A stretch of DNA of 64,000 nucleotides from Sphingorhabdus sp. YGSMI21 (GCF_002776575.1 NZ_CP022548.1:697001-761000), one strand, 5' to 3'. Shown: positions 20,033 through 28,795, counted from the first letter of the stretch. Notes: generated by a model from the letters alone, not told the origin. A program made the numbers and translations.

Positions 20033-21055
20033 TTAGTCTTCCGGCGACACGTCGAGGATCATCTTGCCCTGATTGGCCCCGGAGAAAAGTTTCATGAAAG
20101 CAGCATAGCTGTTCTCAATGCCCTTATCGATATCTTCGTCATGCTTGATCTTCCCCTCGGCGAGCCATTTACCCATTTCGGCAATGCCTTCGGCGAAACG
20201 TGGCGGATAATCGCGGACGAGAAAGCCCTTGATCGTCGCCTGACGCGAGATCAGATACCAGAGATTGCGGATACCGACCGGTTCGGGGCTGTTATACTCG
20301 CTAATCAAGCCGCAGAGTACGACACGGCCATATTCGTTGATCGCAGTAATCCCGGCGTCAAGAATTTCACCGCCGACATTTTCCCAGATGATATCGACAC
20401 CATCGGGAGCAGCCGCCGCAATTTCCTTTTCGAGTTCGGCCTGGCTCTTGCCGCGATAATCGATGGCGGCATCGAAACCATAATCTTCGGTCAGGCGACG
20501 GCATTTGTCCGCGCCGCCAGCAATACCGATAACACGGCAGCCCTTGATCTTGCCGATCTGGCCAACCAGCGAACCAACCGCACCGGCCGCACCAGTCACC
20601 AGCAATGTGTCTCCTGCCTTGGGCTTGCCATCATCGATCATGCCGAAATAGGCGGTCATCCCGACCGCGCCGAGTACCGACAGAAAATTGGTCGGCGAAG
20701 GAACCAGCGAAGCATCTACCGGCGATGTAAAACCGCCGGCTTCCACCACCGAATATTCCTCCATCGCGCCAAGACCGACAACCCATTGTCCGACTGGAAA
20801 ATCCGGGTTTTTGGATTCGGCGACGCGACCGACGCTGCTGGCAGTGACCGCAGCCCCCAAAGCGATCGGCGGCATATAGCTTTCCGCATCGCTCATCCAG
20901 CCGCGTTGGGCCGGATCAAGCGAGATATAATGGTTGCGCACCAGAAACGAACCGTCGGACAGCTCCGGCAAGTCTTCTTCGACCAGCGCAAAATCGCTTT
21001 CCTTGGGCTCGCCTACCGGGCGACTGACAAGCGTGAATTTGCGGTTCTTGGTCAT
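20033..21055 (-). CDS. NADP-dependent MDR oxidoreductase (LTB4DH/CurA-like)
   Basis: A 340-residue zinc-free medium-chain reductase. LDPAQRGWMSD near 46-56 is the typical start of the LTB4 12-hydroxydehydrogenase/CurA group. VTGAAGAVGSLVGQIGKIKG binds the cofactor, and the DAAIDYRGKS and NVGGEILDAG segments follow. The family reduces the C=C bond of enones with NADPH. It lies 3 bp after the acyl-CoA dehydrogenase gene in the same operon. A paralogue of the same subfamily is encoded at 27589-28590, so the island has two such reductases. Confidence 0.87.
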   Translation of the reverse strand: MTKNRKFTLVSRPVGEPKESDFALVEEDLPELSDGSFLVRNHYISLDPAQRGWMSDAESYMPPIALGAAVTASSVGRVAESKNPDFPVGQWVVGLGAMEEYSVVEAGGFTSPVDASLVPSPTNFLSVLGAVGMTAYFGMIDDGKPKAGDTLLVTGAAGAVGSLVGQIGKIKGCRVIGIAGGADKCRRLTEDYGFDAAIDYRGKSQAELEKEIAAAAPDGVDIIWENVGGEILDAGITAINEYGRVVLCGLISEYNSPEPVGIRNLWYLISRQATIKGFLVRDYPPRFAEGIAEMGKWLAEGKIKHDEDIDKGIENSYAAFMKLFSGANQGKMILDVSPED

Positions 21056-21058
21056 ATA

Positions 21059-22234
21059 TTATCCTTCGTTCGCGATTTTGTGGGATTTCTTGATTTTCTT
21101 GGCGAGCGACCATTTGTGGACTTCGGTCGGGCCGTCATAGACACGGAAGGCGCGCACTTCGCGGAACACCTGTTCGACGACCGTGTCCTTGCTCAGTCCG
21201 GTACCGCCCATCACCTGCACGCAATTGTCGGCGATACGGAACAAGGCTTCGGAAACGGCAACCTTTGCCATCGAGCTCTCGGTTGTTCCCAATGCACCGG
21301 TGTCGAGCACCGTGGCGCACCAGTCGATCATCAGTTCGGCCTGCTTCAGATCGATCTGGTTCTGCGCCAGCATGAAACCAACGCCTTCATGATCGATCAG
21401 CGGCTTGCCAAAGGCCTGCCGTTTGCAGGCATAATCAATGGCAATTTCCTGCGCCCGGTCGCAGCAGCCGAGCCAGCGCATACAATGGGTCAGGCGGGCC
21501 GGAGACAATCGCACTTGCGCATATTTGAAGCCTTCGCCGCTTTCGCCAAGCATCTGGTCGGCCGGCACGCGGAGATTGTCGATTTGCACCACCGAATGGC
21601 TGCCCGGCATCGAGCTGTCGATCGTGTCCAGCACCCGTTCGATCCTGATTGCAGGATCGGGAAGGTCGACGAGGAACATCGTCGCGCCTTCGTCGGATTT
21701 CGCCATGATGATCCCGACCTTCGCGCCTTTGGCACCAGTGATGAAGGTCTTGCGACCGTTGATCACCCAATGATTGCCGTCCGGCTTCGCGGTCGTCTGC
21801 ATCATCATCGGGTCGGAACCCGCACCATTTTCACTGGCCGGTTCGGTCATGAAAAAGGCCGAGCGTTCCCGTCCGGACACCAGCGGTTCCAGGAACCGCT
21901 CCTTCTGCTCCGGCGAGGCGCATTTGCCGAGCAGATACATATTGCCTTCGTCCGGCGCGAACGTGTTTACCGCCAGCGGACCCAGTGGCGACAATCCGGA
22001 CTTGCGCAGAACAAGCGCTGTCTCCAGATGGGTCAGATGGCTGCCGTCCTCGCGGATATGCGGTGTCAGAACGCCGGCCTCTTTGGCTAGCGCGCGCATT
22101 TCCTGCACCAGACCGTCGGTCGGACCATGGTCCTCGCAACGCTCGTCTTTTTCAAAAGCAAAAATCTTGTCGCGAACGAATTTCTCAACCCGTTCAGCCA
22201 TGTCATGCGCCTCGGCGCTAATATCTTTGGTCAT
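21059..22234 (-). CDS. Acyl-CoA dehydrogenase, ACAD10/11-like
   Basis: A 391-residue flavoprotein. FFMTEPASENGAGSDP is the FAD/substrate loop, NGRKTFITGAKGAK follows, and the late motif is VMGGTGLSKDTVVEQVFREV then RVYDGPTEVHKWSLAKKI. The residue before GP is Asp, where most straight-chain enzymes have Glu; YDGPTEVH is typical of the ACAD10/11 group, often acting on branched or hydroxylated acyl-CoA. It would form a 2,3-enoyl-CoA with electrons going to ETF. It is 8 bp from the thiolase gene stop. Confidence 0.9.
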   Translation of the reverse strand: MTKDISAEAHDMAERVEKFVRDKIFAFEKDERCEDHGPTDGLVQEMRALAKEAGVLTPHIREDGSHLTHLETALVLRKSGLSPLGPLAVNTFAPDEGNMYLLGKCASPEQKERFLEPLVSGRERSAFFMTEPASENGAGSDPMMMQTTAKPDGNHWVINGRKTFITGAKGAKVGIIMAKSDEGATMFLVDLPDPAIRIERVLDTIDSSMPGSHSVVQIDNLRVPADQMLGESGEGFKYAQVRLSPARLTHCMRWLGCCDRAQEIAIDYACKRQAFGKPLIDHEGVGFMLAQNQIDLKQAELMIDWCATVLDTGALGTTESSMAKVAVSEALFRIADNCVQVMGGTGLSKDTVVEQVFREVRAFRVYDGPTEVHKWSLAKKIKKSHKIANEG

Positions 22235-22242
22235 CGAATCTC

Positions 22243-23388
22243 CTATCTTTGGAGAATCGTTACGGCAGATACGCCCGGCGCGCCATAGACTTGCGTATAG
22301 GCCGTTTTCGGATCGCCCGGCACCTGCCGCGCTCCCGCCGTTCCCCGCAATTGCACGACATTCTCGTAAACCTGGCGCAAGCCGGAAGCGCCGATTGGCT
22401 CGCCACAGGCAAGACAGCCACCATCCGTATTGATCGGCAATTCACCGGTGATATCGCTGCGTCCTTCGAGCAACCACTGTTCCTGATCGCCCGGCTTGCA
22501 GAAACCATTTTCCGCCATATGCATGATTTCCGCACCGGACTCGGTGTCCTGCAATTGCGCGATATCAATATCTTCAGGGCCCATGCCGGCCTGTTCGAAA
22601 GCAGCCTTGGAGGCGATTTCGGTTGCGGTACCGCCGCGCTCGTTGTCGATCGATGCGGCAAATACTTCGAACGAGCCCGGAGGCCGTGTGCGCATCACCG
22701 AAGATTTGAGCCGGATGATCGGCACGCCCAGTTCCCGGGCCTTTTTCTCGCTCGCGAGAATGAGCGCCACGGCGCCTTCGGCCGGTGAACAGAACATATA
22801 TTTGGTCAGCGGATCGCAGATCATCGGCGCGTTCATGATCGTGTCGAGGTCCACTTCGCTGCGTCGCCATGCGTGATCGGTTTTCACCCCGTTGCGGAAT
22901 GCCTTTTCGGCAACTCGCCCCAATGTCTCGCGGCTGATATTATGCTCGTGCAGATAGCGCATGATCTTCGCGCCGAAAAACTGGACGGTCAGCATATAGC
23001 CGGCCTCACCATACCAGTTTGGCAGTCCGTAAGCCGACGGATCGGCGTTGAAAGCACCGCGCGGATGTTTGTCGAAACCGACCGCCATGCCCATTTCATA
23101 TTCACCCGACTTGATCGCGCTCACCGCAGCGTTGAGCGCTGATCCGCCGGTTGCGCAGCCGTTGGAGACATTGATGAACTGGATACCGGTCAGGCCGAGC
23201 TGCGACACCATATTGTCCGCGCTGCCCGAAGCCGCCGATCCGCCAAAAGCGAACTCCACATCTTTCCATTCGATGCCGCTGTCGGCCAGCGCCTGCCGTA
23301 CGGCGAAAATGCCCTGGTCCATGCCATCGCGCCCTTCGGTCCGGCCGAACGGGTGAATGCCTGCTCCTACGATGCAAACGTCTGACAT
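22243..23388 (-). CDS. SCP2/Ltp-type thiolase-fold acyltransferase or aldolase
   Basis: A 381-residue thiolase-superfamily enzyme of the lipid-transfer-protein/SCP-x group. The nucleophile-region motif is INVSNGCATGGSALNA (Cys near 90) and the C-terminal motif is CLACGEPIGASGLRQV, followed by QLRGTAGARQV. Relatives either cleave 3-ketoacyl-CoA or act as retro-aldolases on steroid side chains together with a DUF35 protein. The DUF35 gene lies 2 bp upstream in the same operon, so a complex is likely. Thiolysis and aldol cleavage cannot be told apart from the sequence alone. Confidence 0.88.
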   Translation of the reverse strand: MSDVCIVGAGIHPFGRTEGRDGMDQGIFAVRQALADSGIEWKDVEFAFGGSAASGSADNMVSQLGLTGIQFINVSNGCATGGSALNAAVSAIKSGEYEMGMAVGFDKHPRGAFNADPSAYGLPNWYGEAGYMLTVQFFGAKIMRYLHEHNISRETLGRVAEKAFRNGVKTDHAWRRSEVDLDTIMNAPMICDPLTKYMFCSPAEGAVALILASEKKARELGVPIIRLKSSVMRTRPPGSFEVFAASIDNERGGTATEIASKAAFEQAGMGPEDIDIAQLQDTESGAEIMHMAENGFCKPGDQEQWLLEGRSDITGELPINTDGGCLACGEPIGASGLRQVYENVVQLRGTAGARQVPGDPKTAYTQVYGAPGVSAVTILQR

Positions 23389-23390
23389 GA

Positions 23391-23804
23391 TTATTCTCCC
23401 TGGACAGGTTTGAAGGCATGAATGAGCTTCTGCTCTTCGGGCGGCGCTTCGGGATCCAGCGGGATCACCGTAAATTCCACCTCCATGCCGATTTGGACAT
23501 CATCCGGATCAACACCGGTCAATCGCGATTCCACCATCGTCTGGCCCGGCAGGCTGACATAGGCGACCACATAGGGCTTGAACTTCTCCGGATCGGTCGG
23601 TCCGATATAGGGCGGCTTGGGCGGAAATCGCTGGACCGTATAGGTCCAGACGGTTCCGCGCGTACCGAGCGCCACCGGCTCGATATTGTCATCGGGAGTC
23701 AATGGCAGCGGAAAGAATATCTGGCCGGTTTCCCTGTTGCGCGCGCCCAATAGCGCGCTCATGTCATCGGTAAACAGATTGTCAGCAATCGGTTGTGCAC
23801 TCAC
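23391..23804 (-). CDS. DUF35 OB-fold protein (Zn-ribbon cysteines missing)
   Basis: A 137-residue partner protein of Ltp-type thiolases. After an N-terminal helix it has the GARNRETGQIFFPLPL segment, where most relatives have a CxxC...CxxC zinc ribbon; the cysteines are absent. The OB-fold part runs from about 45 (GTRGTVWTYTV) to VEFTVIPLDP. The protein is expected to stabilise or activate the thiolase encoded 2 bp downstream. It is the first gene of the five-gene leftward operon that ends at 19626. Confidence 0.82.
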   Translation of the reverse strand: MSAQPIADNLFTDDMSALLGARNRETGQIFFPLPLTPDDNIEPVALGTRGTVWTYTVQRFPPKPPYIGPTDPEKFKPYVVAYVSLPGQTMVESRLTGVDPDDVQIGMEVEFTVIPLDPEAPPEEQKLIHAFKPVQGE

Positions 23805-23886
23805 GAAGATCTCTCCTTTTATGCGAGTCCTATAAGGGGGAAAGCGGGCGGCAAATAACTGCCAAAACGGCTAGGATATTCACGCG

Positions 23887-24657
23887 CTAGTAGCCCGGAT
23901 GTACCGCCAGCATGCCGCCATCGACCAGTAGGTCACTACCGGTGACGAAGCTGCTGTCATCGCTGGCCAGATATACTGCGGCAGCGGCCAGATCACTGCC
24001 CTGCCCGATCCGGTTCAACGGCGACATGGCCGCAGCCATTTCGACCATCCCGGGAACGCTTTTGGCGGCCGTGTCGATAATCCCTGTATGGGTCGCGCCG
24101 GGGACCAGATTGTTGCAGCGGATATTCAATCCCGCTTGCGCGCAATGGACGGCCACCGATTTGGACAACATGCGCACTGCGCTTTTGGAAGCCGTGTATG
24201 TCACATCACCGGGGAGCGCCGCGAAAGCGCTGGTCGATGCGATGTTGATAATCGAACCACAGGAGCCGCCGGGATTGGCTTTCATCGCGGCAATCGCCTT
24301 CTGGCAACCGAGCATCACCCCGGTCAGATTGATCCCGAGCAAATGGTGCCAGCTTTCGAGATCGACATCCTCGATAGTCTTGCCGATCACGATTCCGGCA
24401 TTGTTGACCAAGATATCGAGCCGGCCAAATTCACTGCGCGCCTTCTCCATCACTCCATCCCAGGATTGCGCGTCGGCAACATCCTGCACCATGAACAAGG
24501 CGCCCGCTTCCTCCGCAACCGACTGGCCGAGGGCCTCCTGTACGTCGGTAGACAGCACTTTGGCGCCTTCCCGGACAAAGCGCTCGACCGTCGCGGCTCC
24601 GATACCGGACGCTCCCCCGGTGACAATGGCGATCTTCCCCTCCAATTGACCCGACAT
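23887..24657 (-). CDS. Short-chain dehydrogenase/reductase
   Basis: A 256-residue SDR with TGGASGIGAATVERF, NNAGIVIGKTI, catalytic Ser in NIASTSAFAALPG, TYTASKSAV (Tyr-xxx-Lys) and LVPGATHTG. STDVQE after the second strand indicates NAD(H). It resembles FabG-like hydroxysteroid dehydrogenases, but the fold alone does not fix the substrate. It is transcribed divergently from the ketosteroid-isomerase-like gene with only 84 bp between start codons, which supports a shared steroid-type substrate. Confidence 0.88.
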   Translation of the reverse strand: MSGQLEGKIAIVTGGASGIGAATVERFVREGAKVLSTDVQEALGQSVAEEAGALFMVQDVADAQSWDGVMEKARSEFGRLDILVNNAGIVIGKTIEDVDLESWHHLLGINLTGVMLGCQKAIAAMKANPGGSCGSIINIASTSAFAALPGDVTYTASKSAVRMLSKSVAVHCAQAGLNIRCNNLVPGATHTGIIDTAAKSVPGMVEMAAAMSPLNRIGQGSDLAAAAVYLASDDSSFVTGSDLLVDGGMLAVHPGY

Positions 24658-24741
24658 ATTCTTCTCCCTATCAAATTCAGCAGAGGCTTATCCTGCCCCG
24701 GCGCTCTAGTTCCCGCTATCTATAATGCGAAAGGATGCATG

Positions 24742-25122
24742 ATGCTCACTCCGGAATATATGAAGCAAATTGTCGACCAGTATCTGGCCGCGATCAACGA
24801 TGGCGACATGCACGCGGTCATGGAAATCTATGCCGATGACGCTGCGGTCGAGGATCCGGCCGGCACAGAGCCCAAGCGTGGCGACGATATCCTGCAATTT
24901 TACACCAATGCCTTTTCCGGCGGCGCGAAAGTGGAACTGACCGGCCCCGTGCGCATTTCGGCAAAAGCAGCGGCCTTTCCGTTCCGCGCCGAGATCAACC
25001 AGGAAGGCGGAGCGGTTCTGGTCGTGGAAGTCATCGATATTTTCGAGTTTAACCCGGACGGCAAAGTCGACAAGATGACTGCGCATTTTGGACCTGCCAA
25101 TGTTACGGTGAAGACCGCCTAG
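24742..25122 (+). CDS. Delta5-3-ketosteroid isomerase-like protein
   Basis: With the second of two adjacent ATGs (24742; AAGGA ends 6 bases before it) the protein is 126 residues. Tyr14, Asp38 and Asp99, the three catalytic residues of Comamonas testosteroni ketosteroid isomerase, then fall at exactly the same numbers. The surrounding DDAAVEDPAGTEP and VIDIFEFNPDGKV also match that family. The enzyme moves a C5=C6 double bond into conjugation with the C3 ketone through a dienolate. This is the clearest hint that the island handles a steroid or a similar ring enone. A related isomerase with another substrate is possible. Confidence 0.85.
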   Translation: MLTPEYMKQIVDQYLAAINDGDMHAVMEIYADDAAVEDPAGTEPKRGDDILQFYTNAFSGGAKVELTGPVRISAKAAAFPFRAEINQEGGAVLVVEVIDIFEFNPDGKVDKMTAHFGPANVTVKTA

Positions 25123-25138
25123 ACCTTTCCAGAATCGA

Positions 25139-26278
25139 TCAAAAACCGGAATTTTTTGCCCAGCGGTCACTGTGGAAACCAGCATCGCCAAACATCTGCT
25201 GGGCGACATGGACCCGCTTGAAATACAGCCCGACGTCATATTCGTCGGTCACGCCGATCCCGCCATGCATCTGGATGGCCTCCTTGGTCGCCAGCTGAGC
25301 GACCTGACCGGTCTTGGCCTTGGCCAGCGAACAGGTCATGCCGGCATTGTCGAAATCCGCATCGAGATCCTTGAGTGATTTGAGCACCGCCGATTTCATC
25401 ATTTCAATCTCGGTTGCCAGATGGGCGGCCCGATGCTGCAACCCCTGGAAAGAGCCGATTTTCTGGCCGAATTGCTCGCGTTCCTTGAGATAGTCGGTAG
25501 TCACCCCGAAAACCTGCTGGGCCGAACCGGACATTTCCGCGCTCAGCACGGCACGGCCGGCCGACAATATACCCTCGAGCGCGCCATAGCCGCCATCCAG
25601 TTCGCCCAAAATGTCGTCCCCGGTAACCTCAAGGCCGTCGATCGAAATATTGGCAGCGTTGCGACTATCCACCATCGGCGTATATTCGCGCGTGATTTCC
25701 GGCGCATTGGCGTCCACGAGAAACAGCGTGATGCCTTGCGGATCGCCCTGCTCTCCCGAAGTACGGGCCGCGATGATCAGCTTGTCGGCCACATGGCCAT
25801 CGGCAACAAAAGTCTTGGCCCCGGAGAGAGTGAAGCCGTTGCCCGACGGCTTGGCGGAAAAAGCAATCCGGCTGGGATTGTGCCGCGGGCCCTCGTCCAC
25901 GGCCAGCGCATAGAGCTTTTCACCGCTGCTGATCGCCGCCAGATTTTCCTCTTTCTGTTTCTCCGTCCCATATTGCTGGATCGCCGTAGCGCCCAGAACG
26001 GACGTGGAGAAAAAAGGCGAGGCGGTCAGATTGCGGCCCATCTGTTCGGCCAGCACCCCGGCACCGACATAGCCGAAGCCGCTGCCGCCATGTTCTTCTT
26101 CGACGATGATTCCGGCCCAGCCCATCTCCGCCATCTCGGACCATAGTTCGCGGCAGAAACCGTCCGCCGGCTTGTTGTCGCGCACCTTGCGGAAGGCGGA
26201 CACGGGCGCTTTCTCGGCCAGGAAACCGTTCGCTGCATCCTGCAGCATTTCTTGTTCTTCGCTCAGTATCAACGGCAT
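25139..26278 (-). CDS. Acyl-CoA dehydrogenase, subunit of an adjacent pair
   Basis: A 379-residue ACAD-fold protein starting MPLILSEEQEMLQDAANGF. It has the SGAKTFVADGHVADKLI segment, and its C-terminal part reads LATKEAIQMHGGIGVTDEYDVGLYFKRVH, like the non-canonical member of paired steroid ACADs. It begins 12 bp after the stop of the second ACAD gene. In steroid degradation such pairs form alpha2beta2 enzymes with the active site shared between subunits. Whether this pair does so is inferred from gene order. Confidence 0.88.
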   Translation of the reverse strand: MPLILSEEQEMLQDAANGFLAEKAPVSAFRKVRDNKPADGFCRELWSEMAEMGWAGIIVEEEHGGSGFGYVGAGVLAEQMGRNLTASPFFSTSVLGATAIQQYGTEKQKEENLAAISSGEKLYALAVDEGPRHNPSRIAFSAKPSGNGFTLSGAKTFVADGHVADKLIIAARTSGEQGDPQGITLFLVDANAPEITREYTPMVDSRNAANISIDGLEVTGDDILGELDGGYGALEGILSAGRAVLSAEMSGSAQQVFGVTTDYLKEREQFGQKIGSFQGLQHRAAHLATEIEMMKSAVLKSLKDLDADFDNAGMTCSLAKAKTGQVAQLATKEAIQMHGGIGVTDEYDVGLYFKRVHVAQQMFGDAGFHSDRWAKNSGF

Positions 26279-26290
26279 GACAAATTCGCC

Positions 26291-27502
26291 CTATTGGCTC
26301 GGCAATCCCAAGACACGCTTGGAAATGATGTTAAATTGAACTTCGGTGGTACCGCCGAGGATCGAATAGGCCCGGTTATAGAGCCAGTTATTGGCCAGAC
26401 TGCCATATTCAATGCCATCTTCACCGATGGTGGCCGCAGTCGTGCCTTCTATGTCCATACGCAATTCGGTACCGCGCTTCGTGAGTTCCGAGGCAGCATA
26501 TTTGAGCATCGAGGATTTCGCGCCCAGACCATTGCCGGCATTGGCTTCATCCGTGAGCCGCTCGACTGTGAGATTATAAGCCCAATTGTCCAGTTCCGCC
26601 TGCGCGATGCTCTGGCGCAATGCGGGATCGTCCAGACGACCGGAAGCATCGAGACCGATTTTCTCGGCTGCATATTTGCCCAGGCTCTCCGGTCCGCTGG
26701 TGCCGCGCAGGGGCGACATCGTACCGAGCATGCCGCGCTCGTGCACCAGCAGATTCTTCGCCACATCCCAGCCGCGATTGACCTCGCCGACGACCGAGGC
26801 ATTATTCTCGCCATAGCTTTTCGGCACTTTGACATTGTCGAAAAATGTCTCGCAAAAGGGCGAATGGCCGGAAATGAGGACGATGGGCTTCACGCTGATC
26901 CCCTCGCTCGCCATGTCCATGAGGATGAACGTGATGCCCTTGTGCTTGGGAGCATCGAAATCGGTCCGCACCAGACAGAATATCCAGTCGGAAATATCGG
27001 CGTTGGACGTCCAGATCTTCTGGCCGTTGATCAGCCAGTGATCACCCTTGTCCTCGCATTTGGTCTTGAGCGACGCGAGATCCGAACCGGCTCCCGGCTC
27101 GGAATAGCCCTGGCACCAGCGGATTTCGCCGCGCGCGATTGCGGTTAGGTGCTGCGCCTTCTGTTCGTGGGTACCATAAGCCAGCAAAGCGGGGCCGAGC
27201 ATCGAGATACCGAAATTGCTCAGCGGCTTGCGGGCGTCGATGGCCTGACGCTCTTCATCCAGTATCTTGGCTTCGTCGGCCGAAAGTCCGGCACCACCAT
27301 ATTCTTTGGGCCAGGTCGGTACCGTATAGCCTTTTGCCAAGGCCCGCTCGAACCAGACTTTCTGGGCTTCGGACTGGAATTCCCATTGCCGCCCGCCCCA
27401 GCACTGGTTTTCGGCAGTAATATCCCCGTCGCGCATTTCCTCGGGACAGTTTTCCTGCAGCCATGCCCGCACTTCCGTGCGGAAATTTTCTAGATCGCTC
27501 AT
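26291..27502 (-). CDS. Acyl-CoA dehydrogenase, first gene of the pair
   Basis: A 403-residue ACAD. CQGYSEPGAGSDLASLKTKC is the FAD/substrate loop, and NGQKIWTSNADISDWIFCLV follows. The C-terminus reads RAYSILGGTTEVQFNIISKR, with Gly-Gly in place of the Glu seen in short/medium-chain enzymes. This ending is that of long-chain or steroid-type ACADs, whose base lies elsewhere in the fold. It precedes the second ACAD gene by 12 bp. The half-site TTAGCGATA lies 65 bases upstream of its start. Confidence 0.9.
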   Translation of the reverse strand: MSDLENFRTEVRAWLQENCPEEMRDGDITAENQCWGGRQWEFQSEAQKVWFERALAKGYTVPTWPKEYGGAGLSADEAKILDEERQAIDARKPLSNFGISMLGPALLAYGTHEQKAQHLTAIARGEIRWCQGYSEPGAGSDLASLKTKCEDKGDHWLINGQKIWTSNADISDWIFCLVRTDFDAPKHKGITFILMDMASEGISVKPIVLISGHSPFCETFFDNVKVPKSYGENNASVVGEVNRGWDVAKNLLVHERGMLGTMSPLRGTSGPESLGKYAAEKIGLDASGRLDDPALRQSIAQAELDNWAYNLTVERLTDEANAGNGLGAKSSMLKYAASELTKRGTELRMDIEGTTAATIGEDGIEYGSLANNWLYNRAYSILGGTTEVQFNIISKRVLGLPSQ

Positions 27503-27567
27503 GACTTAACCTCTCGTGACAACCATGTCATATGTCAGCCGGCATGATGCGGGCACTGCGCATTTAG

Positions 27568-27590
27568 TTAGCGATATCATCCTAACCATC
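27568..27590. promoter_or_regulatory. Half-site TTAGCGATA upstream of the ACAD pair
   Basis: TTAGCGATA (27568-27576) shares TAGCGATA with the site at 18774 and lies 65 bases before the ACAD start at 27502. A weaker CTAACCATC follows at 27582-27590, overlapping the stop of the upstream MDR gene. The GTG that follows the core at the three better sites is absent, so this is a weaker member of the set. Confidence 0.3.
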
Positions 27591-28590
27591 AGTCCAGACG
27601 GAGCATTTGCTTGCCGAAATTCTGGCCCGCGAACAACCGCTTCAATGTGGCCGGAATATTGTCAAAGCCTTCCTGGATATCTTCTTTGAAGGTTATTCTG
27701 CCTTCCTTGATCCACTGCCGCATGCGCTTTTGCGCTTCGGGAAATTCACTTGCATAGTCGGATACAATAAAGCCCGACATGCTGGCCCGCTTGAAGATCA
27801 GGTTGAAGTAATTTTCAGGACCGGCCGGCATGTCGCCCTGTTCGTAACGGGAGATACCACCGCAGATCGCAACGCGGGCATGCATGGCAATATGGGCCAG
27901 CGCGTCGTTCAGGATCTTGCCGCCGACATTGTCATAAAAGACATTGATCGACTGGGCGCAATGCTCCTTCAGCTTCGCCCGGACATCGTCATTCTTATAG
28001 TCGATGGCCACATCATAGCCAACTTCGTCGGTCAGCCATTTGCATTTCTCTTCACCGCCAGCGATGCCAATGGTGCGGCAGCCGGCAATTTTGGCAATCT
28101 GCCCGACCATCGAGCCGGTCGCGCCAGCCGCGCCGGACACGACAACCGTATCACCGGGCTGGGGCCGGCCGTGCTTCAGCAGGCCAAAATAGGCGGTCAT
28201 GCCGGTCGTGCCGAGCGCACCCAGGTTGGCCGCAAGAAGATCGTCATCGGGAATCTTGTGCAATTCGCCGCCGGGCACATGCGCATAATCCTGCCAGCGC
28301 AGCATTCCCATCACCTTGTCGCCAGCCGAATAGCCGGGATGACGTGATTCGATGACGGTGCCGATACCGGATCCGCGCATAACCTCGCCGATCTCTGTCG
28401 GCGCAACATAGCCGCCGATATTCTCCATCCAGCCTTTTTGCGCCGGATCGAATCCCAATATCTCGTTTTTCACCAGCACATGGCCTTCGGCGCATTCCGG
28501 AACCTCGGTGACGACCTTTTTGAAATCATCGTCCACCAGCCCGCGCCCCTTGGGACGTCCGTTGATCAACCATTGCCTGTTGTCGGTCAT
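27589..28590 (-). CDS. NADP-dependent MDR oxidoreductase, paralogue 2
   Basis: A 333-residue protein from the ATG at 28590 (MTDNRQWLINGRPKGRGL), which has GAGAG just upstream. It is from the same zinc-free MDR branch as the gene at 20033, with FDPAQKGWMENIGGY, VVSGAAGATGSMVGQIAK, DVAIDYKNDD and NVGGKILNDAL. It probably reduces an alpha,beta-enone or enal with NADPH. It is divergent from the E1-alpha gene across a 295-bp region rich in palindromes, and it lies upstream of the ACAD pair. Confidence 0.88.
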   Translation of the reverse strand: MTDNRQWLINGRPKGRGLVDDDFKKVVTEVPECAEGHVLVKNEILGFDPAQKGWMENIGGYVAPTEIGEVMRGSGIGTVIESRHPGYSAGDKVMGMLRWQDYAHVPGGELHKIPDDDLLAANLGALGTTGMTAYFGLLKHGRPQPGDTVVVSGAAGATGSMVGQIAKIAGCRTIGIAGGEEKCKWLTDEVGYDVAIDYKNDDVRAKLKEHCAQSINVFYDNVGGKILNDALAHIAMHARVAICGGISRYEQGDMPAGPENYFNLIFKRASMSGFIVSDYASEFPEAQKRMRQWIKEGRITFKEDIQEGFDNIPATLKRLFAGQNFGKQMLRLD

Positions 28591-28698
28591 TTTTTCTCTC
28601 CATTGGAAGACTTGAAATCTTGTTAGACGGATTTCTTCGCTCAACCGAACTGCCAGCTTTGATAGCTGATCGATTAAAACGGCGGTCACGCGCCGTTG

Positions 28699-28715
28699 GC
28701 GGAAATATTTTCCGC
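28699..28715. promoter_or_regulatory. Perfect palindrome GCGGAAA-TAT-TTTCCGC
   Basis: Seven-base arms GCGGAAA and TTTCCGC flank TAT in the middle of the 295-bp divergent region between the MDR and E1-alpha genes. It lies 109 bases from the MDR start and 170 bases from the E1-alpha start. There is no T-run, so an operator is more likely than a terminator. Confidence 0.4.
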
Positions 28716-28742
28716 GCATGACCGGCGCTTTTCCCCCATAGT

Positions 28743-28763
28743 ACCGGACAGAGATCGTCCGGT
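28743..28763. promoter_or_regulatory. Perfect palindrome ACCGGAC-N7-GTCCGGT
   Basis: Seven-base arms ACCGGAC (28743-28749) and GTCCGGT (28757-28763) with a 7-base centre give a 21-bp dyad, about the length of lux-box-like operators. It sits in the divergent MDR/E1-alpha promoter region. A similar CCGAC-N7-GTCGG lies before receptor copy B. Which of the two dyads or the TARCRATAGTG core is the true regulator site is unclear. Confidence 0.4.
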
Positions 28764-28795
28764 CCGGAGCTCGCCTGTTCGCGGCTCACTCCCTA

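Noticed and set aside
20141..22090. Long open frame opposite the MDR and ACAD genes
   Set aside because: A mirror of codon-biased genes on the minus strand; no domain, no ribosome site and it crosses a gene boundary.
24714..24724. Another copy of the regulator motif before the SDR at 24657
   Set aside because: CGCTATCTATA matches only 8 of 11 positions and lies 56 rather than about 78 bases from the start; not separable from chance.
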